A DNA stretch of 64,000 bases. Origin: Symsagittifera roscoffensis (lineage: Eukaryota; Xenacoelomorpha; Acoela; Convolutidae). The stretch covers positions 19,033,613 through 19,097,612 of the forward strand of contig NC_087071.1 in assembly GCF_963678635.1 (NCBI RefSeq), in the 5' to 3' direction. Below the pieces are notes generated by a model. The model was not told where the DNA came from. It worked only from the letters and a program-made list of their open reading frames with translations, and did no database searches. The stretch's first letter is position 1; each line of letters opens with the position of its first letter. Positions 36,870 to 47,330 of this stretch are shown here, piece after piece. The translations under genes and the position numbers were made by a program.

Positions 36870-38153
36870 CGAGACTGCTCGTATCAGGGCGAAGCCCTGA
36901 AAGTTCCGACTGGCTTTAAAGTTTATGGAGCAGTAATAACATAAACAACATAAAAAAAACTGAATGAAATAAAATAGATTAAAAACCTTTTTTTCTAAAA
37001 TTAGAAAACTTTTCTATGAAAATCGTCCCCCGCACGCCATACAGTGCTGATTTAAATTATCCGGACAAAACGAACAAAATTCGAATTTTCAAACGCGTTT
37101 TTCTCAAATTGGGTTAAGATTAGACAAAAAGTGAAGAGAACAAAAATTGCTTAGAATTTCACCAGAAATAATATGGTGCCAGTTTTGTCTCCGAAATTCT
37201 CAACAAAAATTTTATCCCAAAAATGGATCATTTTGGCTTTTTTCAATTAATCAAGAATTACGCGTAAACTACTTTGGTAATTGATCAAAAAATTATATCA
37301 CAGGAAGCCTCTTACGCAGTTCAACAAAATTTGAGAAGGGTTAAATCTCCAAAAACCAGTATAAGAGAAAAAAATTTCACTTGATAGTCAATAAATGTGA
37401 TTTTTACTATATAAAACCCAGAATCTCTGTTTAAAAATAAATTTTAATCAATTTGCGCAAATTTTTGGAAATTTAATCCTTCTTAAACGTTGTTGAACTG
37501 CGTAAGAGGCTTTCTGTGATAGAATTTTCTTATCACTTAACAAAGTAGTTTCCGCGTAATTCTTGATTAATTGAAAGAAGCCAAAATAACCCATTTTTGG
37601 AGTAAAATTTTTGTTGAAAATTTCGGAGAAAAAATGGCAACATAATAATTCTGGTGAAATTCTAAACATCTTTTGTTCTGTTCATTTCTTGTCTAATCTT
37701 AACCCAATTTGAGAAAAACGCGTTTGAAAATTCAAGTTTTGTTCGATTTGTCCGGATAGTTCAAATCAGCGCTGTATAAAGTACAAAACAATTGATTTTG
37801 CATCTTGTAACAACTCAATTATGGCGTATGAGCTTCTTTCAACCAATTTGGAAAATTTTTTTAAGATGGATTAAATCTCCGCTTACGCACTAATAGCGCG
37901 AATTATATCGCGCGTTAATTGTCCCAAATTGGTCAAAGTGGCCGAATTGGCAATCTTTAAACCCTCATAACTTTACAAAAATTAATCACAGGTGAAATGT
38001 CTTTTCAAATTTAAGCTCAGGACAACAAAAGCTTTCGAATGATATTTAAAAATTCCGTCAAAAATGGCCAGTTAAAAAGTCAAAACTTGTCTGAAGAAAA
38101 AAAACCCACTCCGAGCACAAATATTCCGTTACTTTTGTACCGAAAGTCTGAAC
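36870..38153 (+). mobile_element. Hairpin-family member interrupted by a nested element
   Basis: The left part (36,870-37,041) and right part (37,775-38,153) join into one family member once the insertion at 37,042-37,774 is removed. The TCAGGGC-GAA-GCCCTGA hairpin is at about 36,883. The right part retains the GCGCGAATTATATCGCGC palindrome. Confidence 0.85.
37042..37774. mobile_element. Fold-back Tc1/mariner-type MITE (733 bp) with TA duplication
   Basis: Its ends are CAGTGCTGATTTAAATTATCCGGAC and the near-perfect inverted CAGCGCTGATTTGAACTATCCGGAC. The inverted arms run about 315 bp each (37,042-37,358 and about 37,455-37,774), around a ~95-bp centre. It is flanked by TA on both sides. Uninterrupted relatives read GCCATATAAAGTAC at this point, as seen inverted near 41,043, so removing the element plus one TA restores the empty site exactly. 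It is non-coding. Confidence 0.92.
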
Positions 38154-38767
38154 TACAATTGCCAGGGTTTTACAACCAAATATCATTCGGATGAAATCTC
38201 ATTATAGGTTGGATCAATGTTTTGCGCAAGCTATTCATTCCAATTTTCTAATTTTGGGGCTTTGAAAAAAATTGTGAACAAAAGTTTTTTTTTTTAGAAA
38301 AATCAAGTTTTTTCAACTGCAAACTGTGACACAGTTTTTTTAATCAATATTTGAACCATTTGAATTATTTTGATGCCCTAAGCTCTAGATTAAAAAGATT
38401 TTGTCTTGTGATTTAAAAAGCTTTTTTTTAACGCGCAGCGCAAGCAGCGAAGAAGTTCAGCTGAGAAATCACTCCAAATCGAAATTTTGCATACATTAAG
38501 TGCAAAGACTTGATGGATTCACAACAACCAAAAAATCTCTTGATACGACCGGCTTTATTATAACATAGAATGAAATTTTTTCTCGGGCATATCGAATACA
38601 CAGAATCAATGATAGTCAAATTTTTCTGATGGAGAATATATATCCTAAAAGTAAAGCTGATTTTTGAAAATGTAGTAAAGAACGGTGTAACAATTGAAAC
38701 TTTTCTGAACTAAAAATAAAATAACTATCATAATTCTAAGGAGCTTGCAGGGTCAGTTTAATTCTAG
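38154..38767. other. Non-coding sequence
   Basis: AT-rich. No gene or repeat recognised. Confidence 0.4.
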
Positions 38768-38891
38768 AAAACTTTGTAAAAGTGTTTGCCAATTACTTTT
38801 ACAAAGTTTTACAATCAGTAGAGCAGTGAAATAAGAAATAAAACCACAGCGGCAGCGTTGCTCTACTGATTGTTAAATTTGAAATTATATA

Positions 38892-38938
<47 letters not shown>
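38768..38938. repeat. Two perfect inverted repeats followed by an (AT)n tract
   Basis: 38768-38783 (AAAACTTTGTAAAAGT) is perfectly inverted at 38795-38810 with an 11-nt spacer. Immediately adjacent, 38811-38825 (ACAATCAGTAGAGCA) is perfectly inverted at 38859-38873 with a 33-nt spacer. An alternating AT run fills 38886-38937. No copy elsewhere in the window is seen. Confidence 0.85.
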
Positions 38939-40136
38939 GATTTCCGGTTGTTGTTCTTAGTAGAGAATTGAGGTGGTCGAACAAAAAAAGGCATGGTCAA
39001 AAATGATTTGAGTCCAGCAAAAACGAAAAAGGGGCAAATTTTGTTAACTTGGGTCGAACAAGGTCAAATTTTTGATCAGACCCTAGATCAAGTTGTGAAT
39101 CAAACGGGGTCGAACCACCGTTGAACTTGGTAAAGTTATATGTCAACAGGGTCGAGGCAAAATATCAAATTATATATTTTGTTCTTGATTTACAAAATAA
39201 TAATGTTTGTGTTCGTCTTCAAACAACCGAGCAAAAATCAGCCTGCCAAAATTTTTTTTGCTCCTATTCAATGTTTTAAATTATTTTTTAACGTTTTCTA
39301 ATTGTTTATTTTTTCTTCGTTGCCAAAGTGTATGAAACAATTTCGTAGCAAAATTGCATTTATAAAAAATGTTTCGCAAGCATTGTTAGTTTTCTTTAGA
39401 AAGTATATATCAAGGAAATTTTTTTAAATGTTTTATTCTGGTCAAGCGTCACCAGCAATCATTGGTTGAAACAATTAAATGATTATTAAGAAGTTTTCTT
39501 TAATGTGGAATAATTCATAACAGGTTATAACCCGGGTTGACCTCCATGGACCAAAAATGCTAATCATACAATAATGTAAACTCAGTCTATGAAAAAATAC
39601 TAATCATACAAAATTCATACATTTTGCCAAAATGGTGTCATCGAATTTTCAAAAAACTTTTCTCTTGTTTGGGCATAAAATTCGGTCTATCGTACTACAT
39701 AAAAAAGAAGAACTTTTTTGTCAAAAAAATGCTAAACATAAAATTTCCAGATATGGAAAATGCATGACTAGCTTTTTTTTGATGGCGACGACAGAAATTT
39801 TTCAAATTCTTTTTCAAATTGCCCCCAAAATTTTTTTTGTATTTGTTTCAACCACAAATTGATTTTCGTACTCAAACGAACATTTTTCTTAAAAAAAATT
39901 TTGCCTGGAAAATTTTTTTTTTTTGATTTATAACGTAGTCCTGGTAAAACTAATATTGGATTTTTTTTCCTTTTCTCTTCATAAATTTTTTCAAATATGC
40001 TTAAAACTCCTCTTTCTTTTGTATGACATGTTTTTGTATGCCTTGATCAATGTCTGGTAATTTAAAATTTCACATTTTAGAAATAATTGTCTGTGAAAAT
40101 TTTTGCCAAAACTTAAAAGTTCGTTGATTTCGTTAT

Positions 40137-40680
40137 TGTTCCGACTTTCGATACGAAAGTAACGGAACATTTGTGCTCGGGGTGGGTGTTTTTTTCTTCA
40201 GACAAATTTCGACTTTTTAACTAGCCATTTTTGACGGAATTTTTTTTATCATTCAAAAATTATTGTTGTCCTGAGCTTAAGTTTGGAAACATATTTTACC
40301 TGTGATCATTTTTCGTAAGGTTATAAGGGTTTAAAACTTGCCATTTTGGCCATTTTGACCAATTTGGGACAATTAACGCGCGATATATTTCGCGCTATTA
40401 ACGCGTAAGCGGAGATTTAATCCGTCTTAGAAATCGTTCCAAATTGGTTTAAAGAAGCTTATTCGCCATAATTGTTTTGTTGCAAGGAGCTAAATTTATT
40501 GTTTTGTACTTAATATGGCGTGGGGGGGGGGGGTAGTTCATAGAAAAAAAATATAAAGTTTTAGAAAAAAAGTTGTTCTATTTATTTTATTTCATTTAAT
40601 TTTGTATGTTATTACTGCTCCATAAACGTTAAAAGGCAGTCGAAACTTTCAGTGCTTTGCCCTGATACGAGCAGTCTTGT
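40137..40680 (-). mobile_element. Hairpin-family member, full length
   Basis: Runs from TGTTCCGACTTTCGATACGAAAGT (a terminal hairpin) to TTTGCCCTGATACGAGCAGTCTTGT. The central AACGCGCGATATATTTCGCGC palindrome is present. It lies inverted relative to the copies at 21165 and 36870. Confidence 0.85.
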
Positions 40681-40694
40681 TCATAGTTTAGTTT

Positions 40695-41189
40695 TTGTTC
40701 CGACTTTCGATACAAAAGTAACGGAATATTTGTGCTCGGGGTGGGTTTTTTTTCATCAGACAAATTTCGACTTTTGAACTAGCCCTTTTTGACAGAATTT
40801 TTTTAGATCATTCAAAAGCTATTGTTGTTCTAAGCTCAAATTTGAAAAGATATTTCACTTGTGATACTTTTTCGTAGAGTTATGGGCATTTTGGCCAATT
40901 TGGGACAATTAACGCGCGATATGCTTCGAGCGATTAAAGCGTAAGTGGAGATTTAATCCGTCTTAGAAATCGTTCCAAATTGGTTGAACGAAGCTAATTT
41001 GCCATAGTTGATTTGTTACAAGGAACGAAATCTATGCTTTTGTACTTTATATGGCGTGTGGGAGGATAATTTTCAAAAAAAAATTCATTTTATTTTATTT
41101 CATTTAATTTGTTTATGTTAATACTGCTCCATAAACCTTAAAAGGCAGTCGGAACATTCAGGGCTTCGCCCTGATACGAGCAGTCTTGT
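40695..41189 (-). mobile_element. Hairpin-family member, adjacent second copy
   Basis: Same orientation and boundaries as the copy ending 14 bp to the left, with a shorter middle. It retains GTTCCGACTTTCGATAC at one end and CAGGGCTTCGCCCTGATACGAG at the other. Confidence 0.85.
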
Positions 41190-41495
41190 ATTATTTGTGT
41201 GAGACAGAATTAAAACATTTCAGGCTGTTTCCAATGCCTTTTTAATGCGAGACGGCCAAACCTTTGGTTACTACGTTTGAGTAATCAAAGTTTATGTCAT
41301 TTGTGTTTGGTTACGAGCACAACCAAAAATTTTGAGAAATTAAAATGTAAAAAAAAACAATATTTTTGGTTTATGGAAAAATTCTAATCATAGACCTTTC
41401 ATGCAGTTTTCTGTAAATATGGAATTGCATGAAAAGTGTATGATTAGCATTTTCCATATATGAAAATTGTATAACTAGCATTTTTGGTCAACCCG

Positions 41496-43095
41496 TAAAA
41501 CTAAAAACTTGAAAAATGTCTAGGAAGATCGAGAAAACTTGATGGAAACCGATAGTAACGCGAGCAGTTTTTGACAAACAGACACAAACGGAGATGTTTG
41601 AATTGAGTCGTAAGCGGACATTATTCGATCGTTTCGGTTTATTGATGAATATACACTGCCAGCCAAATTAAAAGTATTTAATCCAGTCCCCTTGAAAAAA
41701 ATTATCATTAAAAAATCCCCACTCGCTTTTTATTTACGAATTTACTTCATAGCAAAGTAAAATTAAAATTCGATATTTTGCAAGACTATTTTGAAGTAAA
41801 AACCACAAAAAAGTCAAACTGACCCTATTAAACGAGTCGCTAGATCAAAAAAGCAACCTTATAATGAAATTTGAGCGCTTTCAACTTTTGGAGTCGAACC
41901 TGGAAAGTTTTGAGCTCTGAAAAAATAGAGCATCTCTTGCTTGTATCAATTTTGTAGGATATAAAAAATGGGTAATGGGCGGTTCAAATTAAGTCTGTAT
42001 GATTATAAGATTATACGAGGAATAATAAAACACAATCTGGGACCAACTTTTTCCCGGCCTATACAGCCAGTCGCAAATAATAATTGCAAATAACTGTTTT
42101 ACAGCAGCAGTGGTGTCTTTCTAGGGTTATTCTGAAGAAGAAACGGTAACAGACAGAGCGATCAATAGACTTTTTTGCGCTTGTTCATTTCCTAAATTTC
42201 ATGTCTCGTGGCGCCAAAAACTCGCTCTGAAAAAATTAGGTCTGGCTAATGAAAAAAAAACATGAAAATTTTCAGGAATGAAATAAGATATGTAGATCCT
42301 TTTTTTAAATAAATGATTTGGAAACCGGGATAAATGTTTGCTACTGGGCAATGACGAGCATACTGTACTAAACTTTTCTACTAATTTTTAGATAACCGAA
42401 AGCATCTAGTGTATGAAGATTTTGATAAACTTTCAAATTGATGGGTTTCCTTCCTTGAAAAAAAAGAACAGAAAATCAATTTTTCCCCCACATTTCTCAG
42501 TTACATAAAACAGAGACAGAACAGACTATAAGTAAATGGCATTTGCTTATGACTAGAGAAAAAAAAACAAAACTCAAATGAAGTGTCTCATAAAATTTTA
42601 ATACGTCAGCTTATGGGAAAGAACTTTTTTTCTGCGCTAACTGCCTTCGAATAGTTTCAAATCAATATCAATGACAACAAAATTGGTTTTTCAATTCATA
42701 TATTTACAATGCACAGAGAAAAATCAGTGCTATTTCAGTACCGATTGAGAAATGTTCAGATTAAAGGAACTGTACATAGAACAGACAGTGACAATTATTA
42801 TCAACTTACTTTCGACTAAGGTCTCAAATCAGATAGAAATATTTAATGGTAAACTCGGATTTTTTTTTGCGTTTTTAATTCAGATTGCTAAAATACTAAT
42901 GATCGAAATTGATCCCCATTTTGGTCATTTTTTTTCATGAAGGGTGCAGAATGAGCTCAAATTTCGGGAAAACGAGCTGATTGAGCTCAATTTTAGCAAA
43001 AACACTGAATGAGTCTTACTTTAAGCAAAATGGAACAAGTAATTGTACCCGTTTTTACAGTATGGAGCTGAATGAGCCTAAATAATCATCAAGAA
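41496..43095. other. Non-coding sequence left of element B
   Basis: AT-rich. Short frames at 41520-41708 and 42752-42940 have no recognisable features. Confidence 0.45.
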
Positions 43096-43099
43096 GCTG

Positions 43100-43509
43100 T
43101 GAGTTATGACCGAAGTGAATAACTCATAGAGTAATTTCGGATAGGGTACACCGTCTGCTCGTCACGCTATCTTATTTTCGGCCGGATAGATTCGTGCAAC
43201 TTCTTAGTCTAATACCGATCCTAATCTTACTCTTATACTATCTAGTCTCAGGTTGTTTAACTAGTCTCTGCTAGGCTCAATAGATCTAGGGTATACTGGT
43301 TTATTGCGGCTGCTGAAGTACTCGGGAGAGTTCAACTAATTTCTAAGTTAAATTCAAATCTCTCTGGTGCTGAAATTACAAGTAATTTCAGCACTTACAA
43401 ATAAGTGGATTGTTAGTTAGATGGATCATGATTGGTTAATATTAAATACTTTACATTGGTAAAATATCTAATTTATCCAATCATAAAATGTAGTTTAGAT
43501 CAGGTTCCA
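43100..43509 (-). repeat. 3' LTR of copy B (410 bp)
   Basis: Identical to the 5' LTR except at three sites (one T/A near its inner end and two adjacent-region changes in the ATAGAG/ATGTAG word). It contains the 28-bp palindrome at 43367-43394. The sequence just upstream in the sense direction (CCCGGATGGG) is only a weak polypurine tract. Confidence 0.95.
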
Positions 43510-45102
43510 CCCATCCGGGTTTTACAGAGTTTTTTAGAATAGTTTTTCTGCAATTCGAAAGATGGATGATGGACGTTGGTATTTGGCGAACATCTTATTT
43601 CTTCTGGGTTTTCTTATTAGAGAAGTCCCAGATTCAATCATTGTGTCTTCTCAAGACAACGACTGGGTTTTCGCAACAAACTCAAATCTGATTTCAGAAT
43701 GGTTGGCTATGTCAGGTTTTTCTGTTTCATTGGTGAGAACTTCTTTGTGTTTGACCTTGTCTGGGAATGGCGTGGAGATTGTGCGTGGTGGGGATGCCTG
43801 GTTACTCGGATCTGTACGTATAGTTGAACATCGAGGTGGTCATTGGTCTAGTTCAATGAAGTCCTTTTCTGCGAAGTCAAGTCGTACTCTAAATCCTTTG
43901 AGTTGTGATTGTGGGCGGCATATTGATTGTAGTTGGCCATTCTTTCTCGAGTGTAGTAGGGTCGTTTTGTCTTTGGATGTTCGTCCTTGGTGTTGTATTC
44001 TGATCTATGTATTGCATAATGTAATTTACATTTTATAAAACTTTTATTAGTTTAATATTTTTTAATTATGATTTTAGTTAGTTGTTTTCACAAAAGCTTT
44101 TTGTTTTAGTTCAGTTATTTTGAAGAGTTACTCACCCTTGAGTAGCTCTTATTAAAAATAGGAGTGTGGTCACAAAGCGTGGATGTAGCACGGTGGGTTA
44201 GGCCGGCTATAGAGCATGCTCAGGACGTCCTTCCTGGTGGGTTAGGCCAGGAGTGGGAGTATGATTGCATGCGGTTTTTGTGAGAGGTCCTGTTATGTGA
44301 CAACGTTTTATGTTGGGTTTGTTGTGGTTTTTCTTATGTTTTGTTGGTTGTGTCCTTTTTTCAAAAATCAAATTGTTTGTGGTATGGGTTTGTCTTTCGA
44401 CTTTTTTGTGTTTTATTATTTCTTTCTTAGACTTTATAATAGTCTTCAAAAGAATAAATTATCCAGTTTTAAACTGGGTTAATCCGGTTTGGGTACCGTT
44501 GGTTTCCTTTTCTTAGTCATGCTGTTATGCTATGTGTTGTGGTGTTTAGTAAGCTGCATTGGTTAATTTTGTTTAGTATATAATTCCTTTCCAACCGGGT
44601 TAAAGGAAAGTTTGAAACGTGTTATCTTGTGTTAGAGTTATCGAGTGTGAAAGCTTGAAACTGAAATTCATTATTTCAAACAATTCTTCGTGGGCGAGCT
44701 GTGCGAGTTTGGATAGAATTCTTGTGCGAGTGAATGAAAATATCAAAAGGTTAGTACTGCTTTTGCTTCTTATGAATTTACTACATAGAATTTTAATTTT
44801 ACTGCTAGTTGTTGGGGGAAATTAAGTTACAAATTTTCGTCATTATTAGATTTACTGCTGGTGGGGGAAAAATTTATAAATTAATTTACTGCATTGGTAT
44901 TATATTTATTTAATTGTTGGTGCAAAAAGTTAATAGGGTTTTAAACAGTTTTGAAGAAGTTTGCTATTTTTTTATTTTTCTTTTGTGAATTTTTCAGATG
45001 ACCGTTGGATGAAGGCTAAAATTCTAAAGAAAACATGGATAAAGAATGGTGAGTTTCTAATGTTTGAATTAATTAGTAATATGTATAATTCATACTTACC
45101 TG
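43510..45102 (-). other. 3' region of copy B between ORF4 and the LTR
   Basis: This 1.6-kb stretch keeps the A/C-rich sense composition of the element but has no clear gene. A sense frame over about 43,990-43,535 is interrupted only by two TGA codons. The opposite strand has a 158-codon ATG-started frame at 43562-44038. Near 44,190-44,250 the phrase GGTGGGTTAGGCC is repeated. The sense strand of 44,770-44,860 has two TTTCCCCC-AGCAGTAAA-like words. A regulatory or degenerate coding role is possible. Confidence 0.5.
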
Positions 45103-46911
45103 TTAGTCGTCGGGGAAGAAACCGTGGGGGAAAATGTCGTGAATGAGATCTGAAGTTGTTAGTAGTTTGGCTAATATGCGGATGATATTTTTAGTTTGAA
45201 GCAGTGGCCAAAGCAATTGAAGTGCCTTAATGGTGGTTAGTTCTTCAGTGCCAACTGCAAATTCATAAGGTGTGTTTTGGATTAGATTATATAATTTGTG
45301 GTTGAATTTAGTGTTACGGATGAATTCTAAAATGGGGATTTCTATAGGTTGTACAAACTCGTGTGGAATGAGGAAGGGTCGGGATTCTTCTGCGTTGAAG
45401 GTCTTGGTGATGGGACAAAAGATATACATTTGGGTTATGGGATCATAATTTCGAAGAATACCATGAAGGTTAGTATCTTTAATGCAATATGTGAAGTTAA
45501 GAAAGAATGGTGAGGTGTATTTGGAATTGATGAATTGAAAACGATGGTGTGGTTGTCTGGAGGGAGTGTGTAGGTCAAAGTGATTTTGGATGAAACGATA
45601 ATAAGTATATGTGTGTGTTTGTTTAGTGCGCAACATAATATCGTGTGAGCAGTGCAAATCTCTTTCATGTGGTGCAAGGAAATGAAAGGTTAGTGAAAAG
45701 ATTTGGAAGCGTTCTTTAAAACTTTCGTAGGCTTGCGTGTCTGTTAGTGCTTCTGAGATAATGTGGTCAAACTTGCGATCGAAGATATTTAGTGTAAATA
45801 TATATGGTGTTTTAATGAAAAATTTCTCGGTGATTTGTGGGTTAGCGAAGCGATCGTCGTCTAAGAATTGATCTTGGTTAGTTCTGATGATGATATGGTC
45901 GTAATATTCTAGTGTATATTCATTAGCTCGGGGTGCAGTGTGTGTTTTTAGTGATTTTTTGTATCCAATGTAAGTAAATTGTCTAGGTGTTAGTGGTGTA
46001 GTGAGTCGATATAGCATGTCCATATTTCGTTCTATATCGATATGAGTGTTAGATAAAGGTAAGCAAAGGGGATTTGTAAAATGATAATATGAGGTCCAAG
46101 GAAGGGTAGGCATTAAAACGTATTCGTCTACAAAGTTACGTGTCTCGTTAGTGTCATGAGGGGTGTTTAAGGTGTATTGTGGAAATGAGGGTAAGGTGAT
46201 AGCTAAAAATTCTTTTGTGTTAGTGTGTTGTGGATGGTTGATGTATTCACGGGCTGTTCCTGGTTTCGCTGGGAAAGGATGGTTGGGGAACTTCCTTTTA
46301 AAAGTGCGGTAAGCTCTATTAGTGCTGAGTGAAGATACAGTAGTTGTGGATGATGGTGCTAATGAATCAGTATAAATTGAAGAGGGTGTAGGGGTAGGAG
46401 GGTTGGATGAATCTATTGTGGATGAGATTTGGTTTATGGTTGGGGTGTCAAGGTGATAGGATTGTTGTTGTAAGGTAATGAAATTATCTAGTTCTGGGGA
46501 GATTCGGGGGGTGTCTGAAGAATGAGATGATTGGTTTGAGTGAAGTGAGGAGTAGGTTGGAGTGACTTGGGAAGCATAAGAGGGTGTAGAATTGGTTGGG
46601 TCAGGGTTATTTGGTAGTATGGGTTGAAAAGGGGGTTGGGAAAAATTTAAGGGATTGGTGTGAAAATTATTTGATGGAGATGGTTCGGAGTCGGCAAATT
46701 CATCGGGGGTTTCAATATTCGGGTTATTGAGTTGTGAGATGGAGTATTAAACTGAGATGTGTGAGTTAGTATCGGAATTCATGCCGGATGTTACATTACT
46801 GGATGGGAAATCGGGTGGCGGAAAAGCAAAAAGTGGTATTATTGGGATTGGAGTGGTGAGGTTGGTTGGGTGGGAATTTGATCGGTGTAGGGATCCAAGT
46901 TGTCGGCTCAT
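45103..46911 (-). CDS. ORF4 of copy B, 603 codons with one in-frame TAA; function unknown
   Basis: The ATG at 46911 overlaps the TGA that ends the preceding env-tail frame (ATGA). The frame runs to 45103 with a single interruption, TAA at 46749-46747 (codon 55). The first ~280 codons are Pro/Ser/Thr-rich and low in complexity. The last ~330, starting about the internal ATG at 46113, are a compact-looking domain rich in Phe, Tyr, His and Ile with scattered Cys. I see no signal peptide, membrane helix or known catalytic motif, and do not recognise the family. One clean stop in 600 codons means the frame was maintained until recently. Position after env is unusual for Ty3/gypsy elements. Confidence 0.7.
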
Positions 46912-47330
46912 CGTGGGCTAAAAAAATTATTATTTTGAGACTGAAAAGCGGTGGTATGGGGTTGTTCTATAATTTGTTCATAAGTATTTTCATCTTGTGA
47001 GTGGTGTGGCACTATATGTTGGATGGGAATTTGTGATATGGTTGGTCTAAAATTATTATGTGTTATGGCTAAATTTCGAAAATTACGTGGGACTAGGGAT
47101 AATGGATGGTTATGTGGTAGGGGTGGTAACTGTGGTGCTGTTGGTGTTGTGTCTGCATTGTTATGTTCTTCGTCGTATGTGTTCTGTCTTGTTGCTATTT
47201 TTGTGTTATATTCTTTTATTTGTGCGTCTAAAAGAATTTGTTTATAGATGTAGAAAATATTCCAAAAAATCCTGCAAATAGTATGCGTGCTACACTTGCT
47301 TGTCGATTGACTTGTGTGTGTATAGCACAT
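46908..47330 (-). CDS. Env-tail reading frame of copy B (Pro/His-rich, PTAP)
   Basis: This frame overlaps the last ~100 nt of the env frame and continues 320 nt beyond its stop, ending in a TGA that overlaps the ORF4 ATG. The part beyond env has a charged start, then a PTAP tetrapeptide inside a proline run, and Asn/His/Gln-rich sequence. The neat junction with ORF4 suggests it is genuinely translated. The simplest reading is a cytoplasmic tail of env, put out of frame by a 1-nt change near the T4 run at about 47,230. A natural frameshift or a separate ORF are alternatives. Confidence 0.5.
   Translation of the reverse strand: MCYTHTSQSTSKCSTHTICRIFWNIFYIYKQILLDAQIKEYNTKIATRQNTYDEEHNNADTTPTAPQLPPLPHNHPLSLVPRNFRNLAITHNNFRPTISQIPIQHIVPHHSQDENTYEQIIEQPHTTAFQSQNNNFFSPR

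Larger units (their letters stand above)
39529..41495. mobile_element. TIR element with subterminal repeats, hosting two nested copies
   Basis: The left end CCCGGGTTGACC...CCAAAAATGCTAATCATACA is mirrored at the right end by TTGTATAACTAGCATTTTTGGTCAACCCG. The word GCTAATCATACA and variants recur several times within 100 bp of each end. The inside contains two hairpin-family copies (40137-40680 and 40695-41189). The right end has a partial homologue at 17440-17545. No transposase is seen. Confidence 0.6.

Noticed and set aside
44207-44516. Overlapping frames on both strands in the 3' region of copy B
   Set aside because: Short frames caused by the strand composition bias, with no start context or motif.
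47228-47260. Programmed frameshift between env and its tail
   Set aside because: No correctly phased slippery heptamer or downstream structure was evident. A 1-nt indel in the T-run is simpler, although the ATGA junction keeps the question open.
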